Positions 1 through 10,935 of a stretch of DNA of 64,000 bases are shown in pieces. The notes below the pieces were generated by a model. That model was not told the DNA's origin. It did not search any database and saw only the letters and a program-made list of their open reading frames with translations. The stretch is from assembly GCA_963969495.1 (NCBI GenBank), contig OZ018333.1, forward strand, positions 13,191,420 through 13,255,419, read 5' to 3'. How positions within the stretch are numbered: the stretch's first letter is position 1; each line of letters begins with the position of its first letter. The translations under genes and the position numbers were made by a program. The stretch is from Ceratothoa steindachneri (taxonomy: Eukaryota > Arthropoda > Malacostraca > Isopoda > Cymothoidae).

Positions 1-840
1 AGTCCCAAAGGCAACATGATCCATCAAAGGAGAGCATTAGCTAGGTCGATTCGTAGAGAGCCCAAGGTGACCCGTTTCTCGAACGTGAGCCTCTGGCGAA
101 TGCTTTGGACCCTTGCATGTCGACCATGATTAGTGCCCTTCGCCGGTGAGTGTGACGCGCCACTCTACCATGAACTTGGTATAAAAAGTGGTTTATGCGA
201 GGGAACCTTTTGACTACTCTATAAAAGACAGCACCTTCGAACTGTCCGAACACGGTGATCATGGTCGAACCTGCAATGAGAAAACTGGAAACGCCCTCGA
301 GGTTAAAGACCTGGCCTTAGCGTGTCCGGCGCTGCTTGCGATATCTTATGCCTCAAAGCTAAAAAGGGAAACCACTGATCCTCGCCCATCCAGCCCTGCG
401 ACTGGTTCACACCCAGCCTCGGATTAAACAAGGGTACCATCCGTCTTACCCAGCATCACAGTTTCCCTTAAGGCGAAACGGTTGCGCGCATCGACCGTCA
501 TTCTTCTTACAGGAAGTTATTCCTGCAAGAGCCCCCTCTTGGAGAGGTATAGAAGCGAGTCAAAAGGATTCGGGTATGTTCTCGCATGACTCATCTCCCC
601 TCTCTAGGCAAATTGGACTGTAATTTCGGACCCTGTGCCCGTGTTTGAGTCCGCTTTCACTTCGTGCGCGGACTGCCCCCTTGCTCCTGATCTCCCGTAT
701 TCCATATTGACATATAGGTGAGCTCAATAGGAGCTGGGCAGAGGGTGCTCAATTTTCGCAAACCGGGGTGAGTTCACTCTACCCCGTCTTGGTTTCGTTT
801 AAGTTCTACTAAACGTCAGATGTTCTTCTCAGACTGAAAG
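1..840. other. Unassigned GC-richer segment, no recognisable gene
   Basis: This stretch is visibly more GC-rich than the AT-rich sequence that follows, and I do not see it repeated elsewhere in the window. Both strands were read for rRNA, tRNA and transposon protein motifs and none was convincing. The open frames are short (79 residues or fewer) and lack recognisable domains. Two TATA-box-like strings occur at 180-188 (TATAAAAAG) and 220-227 (TATAAAAG), 40 bp apart, but no downstream gene supports a promoter call. It could be the edge of a larger element or gene lying left of the window. Confidence 0.35.
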
Positions 841-1867
841 ATGCCGTCTTTGAGGCCTTCATTTATAGACTGCAATATGCCACAATGTTTTCGAACTGGA
901 GAAGGTCTGAGACTGTATGACATGGTATCTTATACTCTCCTCCCAGTGGGGGCGAAGAGGGACGCCTCCCAATCTTCATTTCTGAATTTCCGTGAAATTG
1001 GCAATTTCGCATCCGGGTGTGGGGAGCGCCCTCCGGCACACTAGAGCAGTAAGTTGTCAATTATATGGGTTGAAGATCAATAGTTGAAGAATTCCAATCT
1101 GCTCGACATTTATCTTGGTAAATCTACTTTTGAAAAAAACCTCAAAAATTGCCCTCAGAAGACATTGATTTCGGTTTCTCAAAGTGGCATGTCATTTTAT
1201 ATAGTCATGTTTTGCAATGAAAGCCCCTTGGACATACATCTATCCTCTCTCAATAGATATATTTGGCTTGTTCCCAGTTCTCTCGGATCTTGTTTAAGAT
1301 TCTAACTCGTGATTTTGCAAAGGGTGTTGCAAAAGAACCGTTCGTTCGTTTCCGCTTTAAAAACACTTTATAGTAAATGTATTTTAAAAGACTGGCTTCG
1401 CAGTTTCTCACATCCTCACTACTTTCTTCTCTGAGCAATAGATTGTTGTCTGTGAACCCCCAATCATTCTCCTTTCCAACAGACTTCTGAGCAGTAGTGT
1501 ATATTCCCACTTGTTAGTATGATAGCATTGACGGCCAATTAATCTTCAGAAAACTGATAAATATATTTCAACCTGTGAAGTAAAAAAAAGGTAGATTAGA
1601 TGAGATATAATAGTCATTTAATTCAACAAACAATAAAAAAGTCAAAACTTTTAAGTAGCTTATTACCAAGCAGATCAAAAGTATATTAAAATAACAAAAA
1701 TACAACTATTTAGCACCGCACATTTATGCAATTTGAAAGATGAAAAAAAAAATCACACACCCTACTGGAGCATTATGACTGTGCCCCGCAGGGAAGTTAC
1801 TTTAGTCACAGTGACCTTCGCATAATGGGCATCACCGGATCCAGACCGAAGATGTTCTCGCTACGGT
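841..1867. other. Intergenic, no gene seen
   Basis: Only short, unrelated open frames are present on both strands. Positions about 1,450-1,485 (TCTGTGAACCCCCAATCATT and flank) recur almost unchanged at about 4,611-4,645, so this stretch contains at least one piece of a dispersed repeat. From about 1,520 to 1,750 it becomes AT-rich. No RNA gene or transposon domain was recognised. Confidence 0.4.
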
Positions 1868-2383
1868 TTGGGTTTACTTGGCCAAGACTCAGGTTGTAAA
1901 TTTCTGCATCCATCCACGGATCGCCCCCGACCCAGACTTGTTCCTAAACGGCGTTCGCCCTTAAGTGTGGACTCGTGGCATTTCCTTGGTTTTGTTTTCG
2001 ACACACGCCTCCCGTGGGGTGCTACAATTCGCAGGATAAGGTTCTCTGGTATCCCCGTCATGGACATTCTTGGTCCGTTACGTTCAGGAATTTGGGTGCC
2101 GACAGGGATGCTACCTTACTTTCCTACCGATCCTTTGGTCTTTCTGACTTTTAAGCATCCGCACTCGAGGCTGTATTGCGAAAGGAGGAATCGATCCACC
2201 GCACCCGTCTCCGCCTGGCGACCAGTGCCTTCCGCACGTCCCCAATTAAGAACCTATTTGTCGATAATGGGGAGATGCGATTTGCTCTGCGCCCTTCCCA
2301 GTGGAATATTGGTCTGTACAGGCGATCCCTGCGCCTCCCTCAGTCGGCAATGGCTCTCACTGCATCCTCATCCGATCGTGTAG
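1868..2383 (+). other. Open frame of 171 codons, probably not a gene
   Basis: This is the longest open frame in the left 28 kb and lies in a GC-richer island (about 1,860-2,440). The conceptual product is rich in Arg, Pro, Ser, Leu and Trp and shows no domain, signal peptide or membrane segment I recognise. Other frames on both strands stay open across the same bases (minus 1,861-2,067 and plus 2,176-2,415), which suggests that composition rather than selection keeps stops out. It could be a decayed exon or transposon fragment. I would not annotate it as coding without transcript or homology support. Confidence 0.15.
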
Positions 2384-2599
2384 GTGCTTATGTCAATGAG
2401 AGACGCCAGTCATAGCCTTATCCCTTTCAGTTTAGGGCTAGAAAACCTTCGAGATCGGTGTATCTCTCGGGATGGTAGCCTCTATGGTTCTGGCCAAAGA
2501 TACCATACCACTTTTGATTTTTTGTCGCCACGCCTCTGCTCCCTAAGCTCCCGAAGCCTCTTCTCCCTATTTCGCCTTGTAACCATCTTCTTCCTATCA

Positions 2600-2790
2600 C
2601 AATTTTTGTAGTGAGGTCTCTATTTAATTATTGTTTAATCTGTACCCAAATTTTTGGTTTACCATTGAAACAAAACCGAAATAGTGTCCCCTTTAAAATT
2701 AATTTAGTCTCGAGCAAAAACGGTAATATCTCACTTCAATTTATAGAAAACGTACTTCTACATTTTAGGGGCTAACTTTTATAGCCCCAC
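2600..2790 (+). repeat. Dispersed repeat module M, copy 1
   Basis: A recurring block recognised by the ordered strings TTTACCATTGAAAC, CCCTTTAAAATTAAT, AAAACGGTAATATCTC, and CTACATTTTAGGGGCTAAC. The same order recurs, complete or partial, near 4,905-5,110, 10,390-10,566, 13,735-13,960, 17,775-18,030, 22,725-22,905 and 27,440-27,640. It has no coding capacity that I can see. In the right-hand copies it directly precedes, or directly follows, arrays of the ~72 bp satellite. This is the leftmost and one of the more diverged copies. Confidence 0.7.
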
Positions 2791-2824
2791 CTTTTGAAAT
2801 CATCACCTTAGGGTTCGAATTCCC
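2769..2824 (+). other. Short hairpin followed by a tRNA-type B-box-like motif
   Basis: GGGGCTA and TAGCCCC form a perfect 7 bp stem around a 7-base loop at 2,769-2,789. At 2,811-2,824 GGGTTCGAATTCCC matches a tRNA T-arm or pol III B-box consensus. No matching acceptor stem or A-box at the right distance could be found, so this is not called a tRNA. A tRNA-derived SINE remnant or chance are both possible. Confidence 0.25.
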
Positions 2825-2902
2825 TTACGTTGTCAGACGTTGTTAGTCGCTCCAATGTTCATTGTTTTTCTTCGGTGCTCTGCCCCAAATGGGCGGTACA
2901 CA

Positions 2903-2924
2903 GGGAGGGAGGGAGGGGGGGGGG
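2903..2924 (+). other. Isolated G-quadruplex motif
   Basis: Three GGGA blocks run into a block of ten G, which satisfies four G-runs with one-base loops. It lies outside the satellite fields, in otherwise AT-rich DNA. Function is unknown. Homopolymer length may be subject to sequencing error. Confidence 0.6.
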
Positions 2925-2984
2925 CATTGCAATTGTAAATATAGCGGGACACGAATAAACCAAACCATTTTACGTATGATTAAT

Positions 2985-4640
2985 AACATCGATCATTAGT
3001 AGCTATCTCTCCTTCTTGGCTTTCTTTTAAGGAACCAACATAATGGGGTTAGGTTGAGTATTTCTTGTTTTTTGTTAGGTTAATTATATCGCTTAATGTA
3101 GAATATTTATAGCAAGTTGTTAGCTTCTCTGCTGTTTTGGGGGGGGGAAGGAACTAAAGAATAAGCTAATGCTAAATGCACCCCGTGGCCTAATCTTTAG
3201 TCAAAAATGACTGCTCTTTATGATGGTTGTTAAATAACTACTCGCATTCTCGCCTGAATAGTATGGTCGTTTCGAAGTTCTAATTCATTTTGGTCATTAA
3301 CACGGCCTAACTAATGCCTAAAGAGCATGTTTGTAAAGGGTGAGGGATTTAGGCTGAATAAGTTTTAACGAGAAGGATTTGGAGATCTCGGTTAAATTGG
3401 AAGCTTCGAAGAGAGAGAGAGAGAAAAGGGAATGTAATATCCGAATCGAGATTGAAAACCCTTGAAACCCAAGGTGCTTAAAAATATAATACATCTAGCC
3501 TTCAATATACTAGTTAAACTAGTTTCACTTTAACATGTTATTCTTGTACCGGTGCAATATATGTCCTTTGTGTATTGAAAGGATAAATTTGAAATGCTAA
3601 GAACTAAAAAAATAAGTGCTCTACGCGCCTTATGAATAGCAACAGACAATTCCAAGGTTCACCCTTTTAATTTAGCCCTTTATTTTTGAATATTCAACTA
3701 ATAACTACAATTAACGAGGGATTTGGGAACTCGCTTTGCCTCTAGTCATTAACTTTTCTAAAAACAAAGCCCCCATACATTGGGGGGGAGTCGATGTAGA
3801 CGCTATTTGTACGCTTGTGTGTTCGATTTCTTTATCCAAATTGATAAAGTAAATAGTATGTTCAGGGGAAGTGAAACTGTAGGCTCTAACTGCTAAGCCC
3901 GACCCAAATAGCGCGGAGACTACTTGGGGAGTCGATGCTATAGTGTTCTGCTCCAGGTTAAGGTTGGAACCCGTGTATTTTACACTCTAACCCACTCCAC
4001 CTTCCGATGTTAGTTGTACTTCTCTCCTCCTCTGCGAGTTTACTAATGAACTAGATTTATGCTTGGGTTGATATTACCTAACTCATACTTGGGAATAGTT
4101 CCTTAAATTAGAAGAAGTTCCTAGTATTTATATGGTCATGTTTTGTTTTGGTGTGTTGGGATGTGAATATTTTGTCCGTTGAAACGTGTAATGGATGGAA
4201 TGATTTTTTCAAAACCTTTTCTGAAATAAGCAAATTGAACAGTGACAAGATCTGGAGGGGAGCTAGAGAAGACTTATATAACAACTTATTAGAATCAGTT
4301 CAATAATCACATCTAAGTAGCCAATGTGCTACTTACACCCACACACTTCAGACCTGGAACGGTCTGGGACGCGAATCTTTTTCTGATTGGTGGTGTACAA
4401 AACCATTCATACCCTCCTTTGATGGCATTGTCATTCTAATCCATATGTGCATTTCATCATCCGGTCGGTGTATGTGGGCCCCGATTTAAATGGGACTGAT
4501 TGCCACCCGTTCACGCACAAATGTATGAACATTCTTAGCTTGTTTGTGTTAGTATCCCTAAAGCCTTTATACCATTTGGTTTGAATATACGAAACGGAAC
4601 AAATTGTGGTCTGTGAACCCCCAATCATTCTCCTTTCCAC
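2985..4640 (+). repeat. Diverged, colinear copy of part of the 4.1 kb macrorepeat
   Basis: This segment is colinear with about 11,850-13,640 (and its copy at about 15,915-17,710). Shared landmarks in the same order include AATGGGGTTAGGTTGAGT (3,041 and 11,871), ATGATGGTTGTTAAATAACT (3,219 and 12,020), CCTTCCGATGTTAGTTGTAC (4,000 and 12,841) and TATCCGGTCGGTGTAT-like sequence near 4,459 and 13,484. Divergence is clearly higher than between the two right-hand copies, with many substitutions and indels, so this is an older member of the family. No coding capacity was recognised. Confidence 0.75.
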
Positions 4641-5430
4641 CAGACTTGTGTGTTTCTCACCTCTACTTGTTATGTGATTATTCCTCCCTATTCGCCATGT
4701 AACCATCTCCTTCATATCAACTGATTCTTTCTCCCTTTACACGACTGGCATTTCTTCCATCCTCTCTAAGTTGTTCTCCTGCTTGTTATAATATAAGCAA
4801 TCGCTGATTCTTCCTCCCTATTTCGGCTTATAACCATCTCCCATATATTAAGCATTCCAGGCTTCTCTCACACACTGCTCCCTCCCATCGACTCCTTGTA
4901 CCTGCCTCATGGACATTCTCCCTTCCATTAGGTTCAGCTTCCTATCACAATTTAAGTCTCTTTGCTCAACCAACTCCAAAGGCCTTATTCAATTATTGGT
5001 TAATCTGCACCCAAATTTTAAGTTTACCATTGAAACAGAAAACCCAAACAGTATCCCCTTTGAAATTAATTTAGTCTTTAGAGGAAATGGGAATATTGCT
5101 GGCACCATTGTCATATATACATATATTTCTTTTGTTCTGCCTTCTCTGGCTTGGTAAAGAGTTGGGACTGGTGGTGAAGCTTTCTTGACGTGCTTCCTGT
5201 ACCCGTTTGAAGTGATATTCATTCCGTCCACCTACGGACCACTAAACCATCTTAAATTTATCATAATTTATACGGATTTTCCATTTTATTTAATTCCTTG
5301 ATGGTTCTTATTTTGGGGGCAGTCATTCGAGCTTGCAATGGAGCATTTTAAAAGGGATCAAATGACGGATGTCGGCGGCCAATTGAACGGTTACCTCGAG
5401 TTAGGATGAATGCAGTATAAAGAGTATAAT
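4641..5430. repeat. Repeat-derived spacer including module M copy 2
   Basis: Positions 4,905-5,110 are a second diverged copy of module M, alignable to 2,590-2,720 through CTTCCTATCACAATTT, TTAATCTGCACCCAAATTTT and ATTAATTTAGTCT. The Ser/Pro-rich pyrimidine run at 4,720-4,920 resembles 2,520-2,600. From 5,160 to 5,430 nothing specific is recognised. No gene is called. Confidence 0.55.
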
Positions 5431-5439
5431 GTGAGGCTC

Positions 5440-5880
5440 AAATACTCGTGGTGCTACTTTATCCAAAACACACATGATATCGACGCAATTTCCCCCATTT
5501 TTTTCTGCCTCTGCCAATCTTCTCCATTGTGGAGCTGAATTCCAATTCTATGCTTCGATTTTTCCAGAAGTCGGATTGGCGCTTGTTGTAGAGGGAATTC
5601 CTTAACCAGTCTTTTATTAAGGATCTTCTCGAATAATTTCACTAGAAGGGAGATTCGTCGCTAACACTCTTTTCGTTGTGGGCTTCCTCTCTTTGACTAT
5701 AAATATCATCATTTTAGCCATTTTATAGTCATTTAGGAAGTAGCCGGTGTTTATTTAAGCAGGCATAGTATATTTTCCTCAACCCTTCCAGTCTGGTTTA
5801 ATTTAGTTAGCCCCTTATGGGCGAAGGAGAGCAGTGCACTCGTCATTTCTTCCGTTGTTATTAGTTCAGTGTTGCGGATG
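5440..5880 (-). pseudogene. Reverse-transcriptase N-terminal remnant of the LINE
   Basis: In successive minus frames one reads ITTEEMTSALLSF near 5,870-5,815, then GYFLNDYKMAKMMIFI near 5,745-5,700, then YRRISLL and KLFEKILNKRL near 5,665-5,610, then PLQQ. This is the order expected for the early RT fingers of APE-type LINEs, in which the consensus reads roughly TGYFP..W+.A, then YRPISLL, then K.FEKIL..RL. At least two frameshifts and a stop separate the blocks. The later RT motifs that hold the catalytic aspartates are absent downstream, so the remnant has no enzymatic capacity. Confidence 0.8.
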
Positions 5881-6168
5881 TCTCCTATGGGGTTATTAAG
5901 CTCGGCCATTATATGACTCGAACTTTATCGACTTTTTCGATTAATCTTAAAACTTTACTCGAGTTTTCGCAGTTTTGTTCGATTTTCTCGTTTTTAGTTC
6001 TTGGGTCTCATTGTGCATTTTCTGTTTTTGAGGTGATCGTTTCAATCATCTCACAATTTTCCAGAAATCTTTTGGACAGGCTTTATGGTCGAGTTCTCCG
6101 ATTGCCTCGTCTCACTGTTGTTTTAGAATTAATTATCCAAGTTTATCTTTGATCTCTTTTCATTAGTA

Positions 6169-6950
6169 TTACATCTTGGCGTCCTTTCTCTGACCCATAT
6201 GTGGTATAATTCTCTCGGTTCCATTTCGATTTCGAAATGATTTTGTGTTTTTGTGGGTCGCTTTTCTATCTACTCTGATCATGGTTTTATTTATTCTTGG
6301 TAGTTCCTCGTCCATTTCTTCCAATTTAGTGTTCTGTAGATCGGGTAAAGTGTAATCATTTAGGTCTGCCTCATTTGATTCTATTCCTATTAGGATGCTT
6401 ACATGATGGGGTGTAGGTGGAAGTTGTACGGGGTTAGACGGTTTGTTAGAGAGATGTGCCTTTGGGCTGATCATTCTGTGATGATTGTCTTGACCTCTGT
6501 CCGTAAGACGCTGGACGATGTTTAAGCGCCGTCCTCTCCCGTTGCTCGTCCGGTATCTTGATTCTTGCATTGGATGGAGATGAAAGTGGGAATAGGCAAA
6601 ACTTGCCTATCTGGTGGTTGGCATCCAGTAGCTAACTAATATCATACCTCCGAACTCCATTTGATTCTTTATCGTCAATTACGAATCTTCCAGATTCCTG
6701 ACGTTCTTGTATGCCCGCATTTCATTGCGATTCCTGCCCCATCATGGCGTCCTTCCTGTTTGTGGTTGGTCGGTATTAGCTTATAATTCCATATCTTGAT
6801 ATCCTCGATGGTCGTATTGAATCCGTTTACTGATATGAGGATTACCTCCAAGTCTCTTTTTCTAAACATGTTCCCCAAATTGTAACCTTTTCGTGGTTCG
6901 GCCGTTGGTGTTTATTTGCAGTATTCGCAAGTTTGTTCTCTGAATGTCCA
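6169..6950 (-). pseudogene. AP-endonuclease-like domain remnant of the LINE
   Basis: The domain start LRILQINTNG (near 6,935) matches the usual L+IL.WN.NGL opening of LINE endonucleases. After a frameshift the frame 6,878-6,675 reads EVILISVNGF, TTIEDIKIWNYKLI and then a Gly/His/Asp-rich segment, matching the region where active enzymes carry an ISET motif. Here the Glu position is not Glu (ISVN). A further frame (6,570-6,169) gives SNGRGRRL and PHHVSILIGIE, resembling the C-terminal SDH.P block with the Ser-Asp lost. The domain is therefore broken by frameshifts and by loss of catalytic residues. Confidence 0.7.
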
Positions 6951-7639
6951 TTCTCGGCGTTACTATTTGTGTTTTCCTTTGCGATTACTTATGTGGCGGA
7001 TTTTCGTGGCCGCAATTCTAGTTTTCTTAATTATTGCTATCCTTTCTTGACTTACGCTTTTAAAAGTCTTTGGGGCGTTTCTAACTGGTCTTGTGAACTT
7101 GTCTGATTAGTAGATTTTTTTACTTTGTTCTTCCTTACTTTGTTTGGTTATCCATCTCGGTCGTTTTCGGTAGTCTCCTTCTTTCTCCATTGGTTCGCCT
7201 CATATTTCATCATTTCCAAACGATTTTTTAATTTAAATATGATCGGGAGATTTTATATTGCTCAATATTAACCCATAATCCACCAAACGAATTCGTTCCA
7301 AATCGCTGCTGATGAATTTACCGTTCGTACATTGTTAAGGGAAAATAATAAAATTTGATATTTCTATATCAAATAACATCAATTTATTGGGAAGAATTCT
7401 TATATTGATCTAACTTTTTAAAAGTATTAATAACCATCCACATATTTAAAATTGATTGAAGTTATTTATCTTGTTTCGAATAATCTTTTGTTAAAATTAA
7501 TTTTTCATTTTAGTCAGTGCTCTAAGGGTCTATTTTATAGAAAACTTTGCTTCTATTATGGCAAACCTTTCTATATTTGAAAACATTTACAATTCATTTT
7601 TCATTTTGCCTTCAGGGTTACCAGTGTAACCTGTTGGCT

Positions 7640-7770
7640 GAGCTGATCGATGACTATCATTCCTTTCATTCTATTGCTCTTTGCCCATAATTCTGTAGGT
7701 GTTGCTCCGCTAGCTACTTCTTCGATGGTTCGTTCAATTTGTCAGCTTCTTGTTCATTTATTAACATTTT
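7640..7770 (-). mobile_element. Small LINE fragment, endonuclease-RT linker (family 2)
   Basis: The minus strand reads LINEQEADKLNE, then after a one-base frameshift GATPTELWAKSNRMKG. The same peptide block, uninterrupted, occurs at 28,105-27,962 (LINEQEADKWNE followed by EATPKELWVIIRRMKG). The T.P..LW..I++..G signature is typical of the linker just upstream of RT in I-type non-LTR elements. The fragment belongs to the duplicated segment and is repeated at about 20,060-20,185. Confidence 0.6.
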
Positions 7771-8413
7771 TTCTTCTTAATTTGCACCATTGAATCAACG
7801 GAAGTTCCCACAATGATGCTGCGTTGGTTCCTTGCGGGAAGAGGTTGGAGTTCTTAGATTTACTTAACGTGGTTGGTTCTGTGGGACATGGTCGTGCGCG
7901 GAAGCTCTTCCTCTTCGATTGAGAGTCGCTTCGGTGTGTTTCCCCTGCTTGTTCTTTCCTCGGATTCCACTTCAGGTGATTTTTGTTCTTTGTGCTTCTA
8001 TTCAATTTGCCTCAATAACAACCGGTGGTTACCATATTGGCTGTGAGCGTGTATTAAGCACGTCAACGTCTTTGCCTCCATTCTTGGTTCCATATCTTAA
8101 TTTCCTCGGGGTTCGTATTTATTCGGTGTTATAGTAGGAGAATTTATACTTCGTTTTCCTTGTGACCATGCTTTAGGGTTCTTCAGGGTGTGGGGGAGGG
8201 GGCTTTTAGTATTCCATTTGCGGTTTCTTCTTGTTTTGGATGTCCCTCATAAACTTAATTAGCGTGAAGGTTTGGATTTTACAATATCCCATAAATCATT
8301 CTATTCGATTCATCTCTCCTTTGTCCATTCCCGACTCGTATGTCCCCTGTGGTCATGGGGTCCTCTTGTAAAAGCCTTAATTATATGATACGACTATTCG
8401 CCCTTTTTCCCCA

Positions 8414-8433
8414 GACACACACACACACACACC
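8414..8433 (+). repeat. AC microsatellite
   Basis: A perfect run of CA dinucleotides inside the duplicated segment. It is matched by a run of similar length at about 20,786-20,805 in the other copy. Confidence 0.9.
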
Positions 8434-10261
8434 GACTTAGTTTTTTGGGGGGATGGAACGACACATTTTGGAGGCTTGTCCCTTCCCCGCTTCTCTGATG
8501 GGGGTGGGGGATTATATAATAATGAAGTTCAAATGGAGAACAACAGATTCGATCAGGCCTTTGGCCTGTGCGGTGGTTTCGGTGTTGACACTCTTTCAAG
8601 CGATCGCCTTCTCAAATTATCCTTTATCTTGTGAAATATTTAATTTTGTCTCGTTATTTATTTTATTTGTGTTTAATCTCGACAAATAAATTAGGGAAAG
8701 GAAACTGTTTCCCTCGCATGGCTGCTTCAGTCAAGTGGACAGGATTGTGTGCGCATTTCGCTACGCGGTAAATTGCATGCCTCGATTGGAGAAAGTTGTG
8801 TGTTTTTCCCGAGTATTGAGGTTGCAAGTGTGTTAGCCCTAGAACACGGCTTCTGGCTCAGCTAGTGCGCGTGGGAGTGTTGTTCCTACCTTAAATGGCC
8901 TCGATGAAGGCTGGTGAAGGTAAGAAAAGAAAGAGAAATAATACGAAGAAAAGGACAAAGGCTTCTGACTTCTCAATGCGGCTCTGCGGAAGGTAACGTA
9001 CTGACAAACGTTTTTTTTCGGGGAGGGGGGGGGATTTGTATGTCTTTTCAGCCACCCATTTTCTGTCCCTGACATGCACTCCCCCTCCCCATACACACCC
9101 AGACATCCACAGAACGGGTTTTCCAACCTCCTTCCTTTGGTGAAATGAAAGAGGTATAGTTTTTTATACTTGGCCCATTATTTAAAAGTTAAATCTTAGA
9201 AACGTTTAGAAAGGAAATATGAGTAGTTATAGGTAGGCCTCTGAGGTTATCTGAGGAGTGTATTGAAGCAAGTAATAGGTGTTGGAATTCCTTAAGAGAA
9301 ATACAATGGCTATTCGTATATGAGGTCCAACGTTGTTTTGTACACAGCCATGCATCTCACTTTGTAGACCTACCAACCTGCTACATTGAGTGCACTAAAG
9401 ATGATCCATTCCTTGAAGCCCCCGTCGAATATCCGAATGGATTAAGGGCTGTGAATCTGTTCTCCTTTCAAACGTGTATGAGAGGGAATGATTTTTCCCA
9501 ACCTTTTCTTATTTTTTTTTATCTAGCCTATTATGAAGATGTAGGCTTTGTTCGGTGAATTTTGCTCTAGTAGACATTTACCTAAATTCTACCTATTATA
9601 CTACTTTGGAATAGTTACTTAAAATTAAAGAGGGTTCTACAAGTTAATAATTTTAAAACTCGTGTCTTGGTGTTTAAGTTACACATATTTTAATATTGAT
9701 AATGTGTATTGTAATTGGTTGGTAGAGCTTTTGACGAGCCTTGAGCTTCGTCTCTATTCTGGATCCTATCATTTGGACGTTGTTCATGAAATGGAGACGA
9801 TTATCTGAACCCCTCAGAGGATGGAAAAGACTTGAGAACAGTTATAGCATTTCTCATTAAGAGAAATGCTAATTACAAAGCTTATCTTTTAAAGTCTCTA
9901 TATAACTCGTATGCGAGGTCACACCATGTTTTATATACAGACATGGATTCCACATGGAATCAGTTGAATAATCACATCTACGTAGCCAATATGCTCCTAA
10001 GATCCACACACGTCAGAAGTGGAACTGTGTGGGACGCGCAACTTCCTTTCCGATTGGTTGTGTAAAAAATCATTCATCTCCTCTCATTGTCATTCTAATC
10101 CTTATGCGCATTTCATTATCCGGTCGGTGTATATGGTCCGTGGCTGAAAAGGGACGGATGGCATACCAGTTAACGCACAAATGTGGGAGCATTCTTAGCT
10201 TATTCGTGTTAGCATCCCTAAAGTCTTTATTCCGTTTGGTTAGGATATACGAAAAAGATAC

Positions 10262-10263
<2 letters not shown>

Positions 10264-10322
<59 letters not shown>
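10264..10322 (+). repeat. TA microsatellite, expanded allele
   Basis: A run of about 57 bp of alternating TA. The paralogous site in the right-hand duplicate (about 22,638-22,660) has only about 22 bp, interrupted near its start by a G, so the repeat expanded or contracted after duplication. Confidence 0.95.
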
Positions 10323-10323
<1 letters not shown>

Positions 10324-10567
10324 CTTGGGTGCAAAAGTACCTTGTGGCTCTAATCCTAAACCATTATCTTTTCTAACCCCAAATGGGCAATTTCTGACTT
10401 CAAATATTCAGTTTAACATTGAAACAGAAAACGTACCTCTACATTTTAGGGGCTAACTTTTATAGTTTCTGGGCTTTCAATATAAAATATCTCTTAAATT
10501 GAGGCTTTTGGTACTCTCCATTGCAATTAACTCTTTGCTTAGTAGTGTATTTGCATTCTTTGACACA

Positions 10568-10935
10568 GTTTCTTTTGGTGTGAGTTTCTACGCATTTATC
10601 ATGCGTAGAAGGGCACTTCGTAACCAAGGACTTGAAGGCCAGCGGAGCTTGAAAATCTTGCACGGCTGCTGGCTCCTTTGTTCTGGTTAATCATTTAAAT
10701 GATTACCTGGTTAATCTCCCAGTTCCTGCATATTCCTAGTCCTTTCTTTGATGTAATCGTTAATGGGACCTAACCCTGTCTCCCAGTGCAGGCGTTCTGG
10801 GCGTCGTCCTCGCCTGTGTGTACTCGTATTTATGTACACGCATTGTGATCTTCTTCTTTCGGTCGTTTGACAGAGGGCGAGGGTTTCGAAATTCGATCAG
10901 ATACGTGGGTCCTTTACCGGGATGAAGTAATCTTC
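10568..10935 (+). repeat. Linker between duplicated segment and first macrorepeat copy
   Basis: Positions 10,585-10,705 are a diverged relative of 14,300-14,415 and 18,362-18,478, seen through TTTATCATG-GTAGAAGG, GCTTG(G/A)AAATCTTGCAC and GGTTAATCATTT(A/G)AATGATT. The rest (10,706-10,935) is not recognised. No ~72 bp satellite monomers are present here, in contrast to the equivalent position in the macrorepeat copies. No gene is seen. Confidence 0.6.
10688..10705. other. 18 bp perfect palindrome
   Basis: TAATCATTTAAATGATTA is its own reverse complement. The related sites near 14,400 and 18,466 read AATCATTTGAATGATT, with one central mismatch. It could be a protein-binding site within the repeat, but nothing else supports that. 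Confidence 0.6.

Larger units (their letters stand above)
5430..7200 (-). mobile_element. Decayed APE-type non-LTR retrotransposon (LINE, I/Jockey-like)
   Basis: Read on the minus strand, conceptual fragments follow the canonical LINE order from 7,200 down to 5,430: a Lys/Arg/Thr-rich stretch with a possible zinc-knuckle remnant (NCGHENPPH, near 7,015), an endonuclease start (LRILQINTNG, near 6,935), endonuclease core, a linker with KDFWKIV, and the N-terminal part of a reverse transcriptase (GYFLNDYKMAK, YRRISLL, KLFEKILNKRL). Frames change repeatedly and stops interrupt them. The element ends before the YxDD catalytic block of RT, so it is truncated or disrupted on its 3' side. The family assignment rests on motif order and spacing, not on a database search. 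It cannot be active. Confidence 0.8.
7439..10567 (+). repeat. Segmental duplication, left copy
   Basis: This 3.1 kb segment is almost identical to 19,863-22,905. The match begins at CACATATTTAAAATTGATTG (7,439 and 19,863) and ends at TTGCATTCTTTGACACA, after which the copies diverge. Visible differences include a block of about 45 bp near 7,797-7,845 absent from the right copy, a shorter TA microsatellite in the right copy, and scattered substitutions. It contains a LINE fragment, AC and TA microsatellites and a terminal module M. Its last 1 kb is a diverged relative of 13,000-13,960. No intact gene was recognised. Confidence 0.9.

Noticed and set aside
1..840. Possible ribosomal RNA gene fragment
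   Set aside because: Composition and odd overlapping frames suggested rDNA, but none of the conserved small- or large-subunit strings I know could be found on either strand.
2800..2830. tRNA gene
   Set aside because: Only the T-arm-like GGGTTCGAATTCCC is present. No acceptor stem, anticodon arm or A-box at the expected spacing could be paired.
3890..3990. tRNA-like T-arm GGTTGGAACCC in the macrorepeat
   Set aside because: Copies at about 12,800 and 16,865 read AGGTTGAAACCTG, no cloverleaf can be drawn, and the match to GGTTCGANNCC is imperfect.
9832..10065. 77-residue open frame conserved in two places (also 22,206-22,439)
   Set aside because: Conservation is explained by segmental duplication of the whole 3.1 kb. 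No domain, start context or compositional sign of coding is evident.
10264..10376. Coding frame through the TA microsatellite (Tyr-Ile repeats)
   Set aside because: The repeat length differs between the two duplicates, and the open frame is a by-product of alternating TA.
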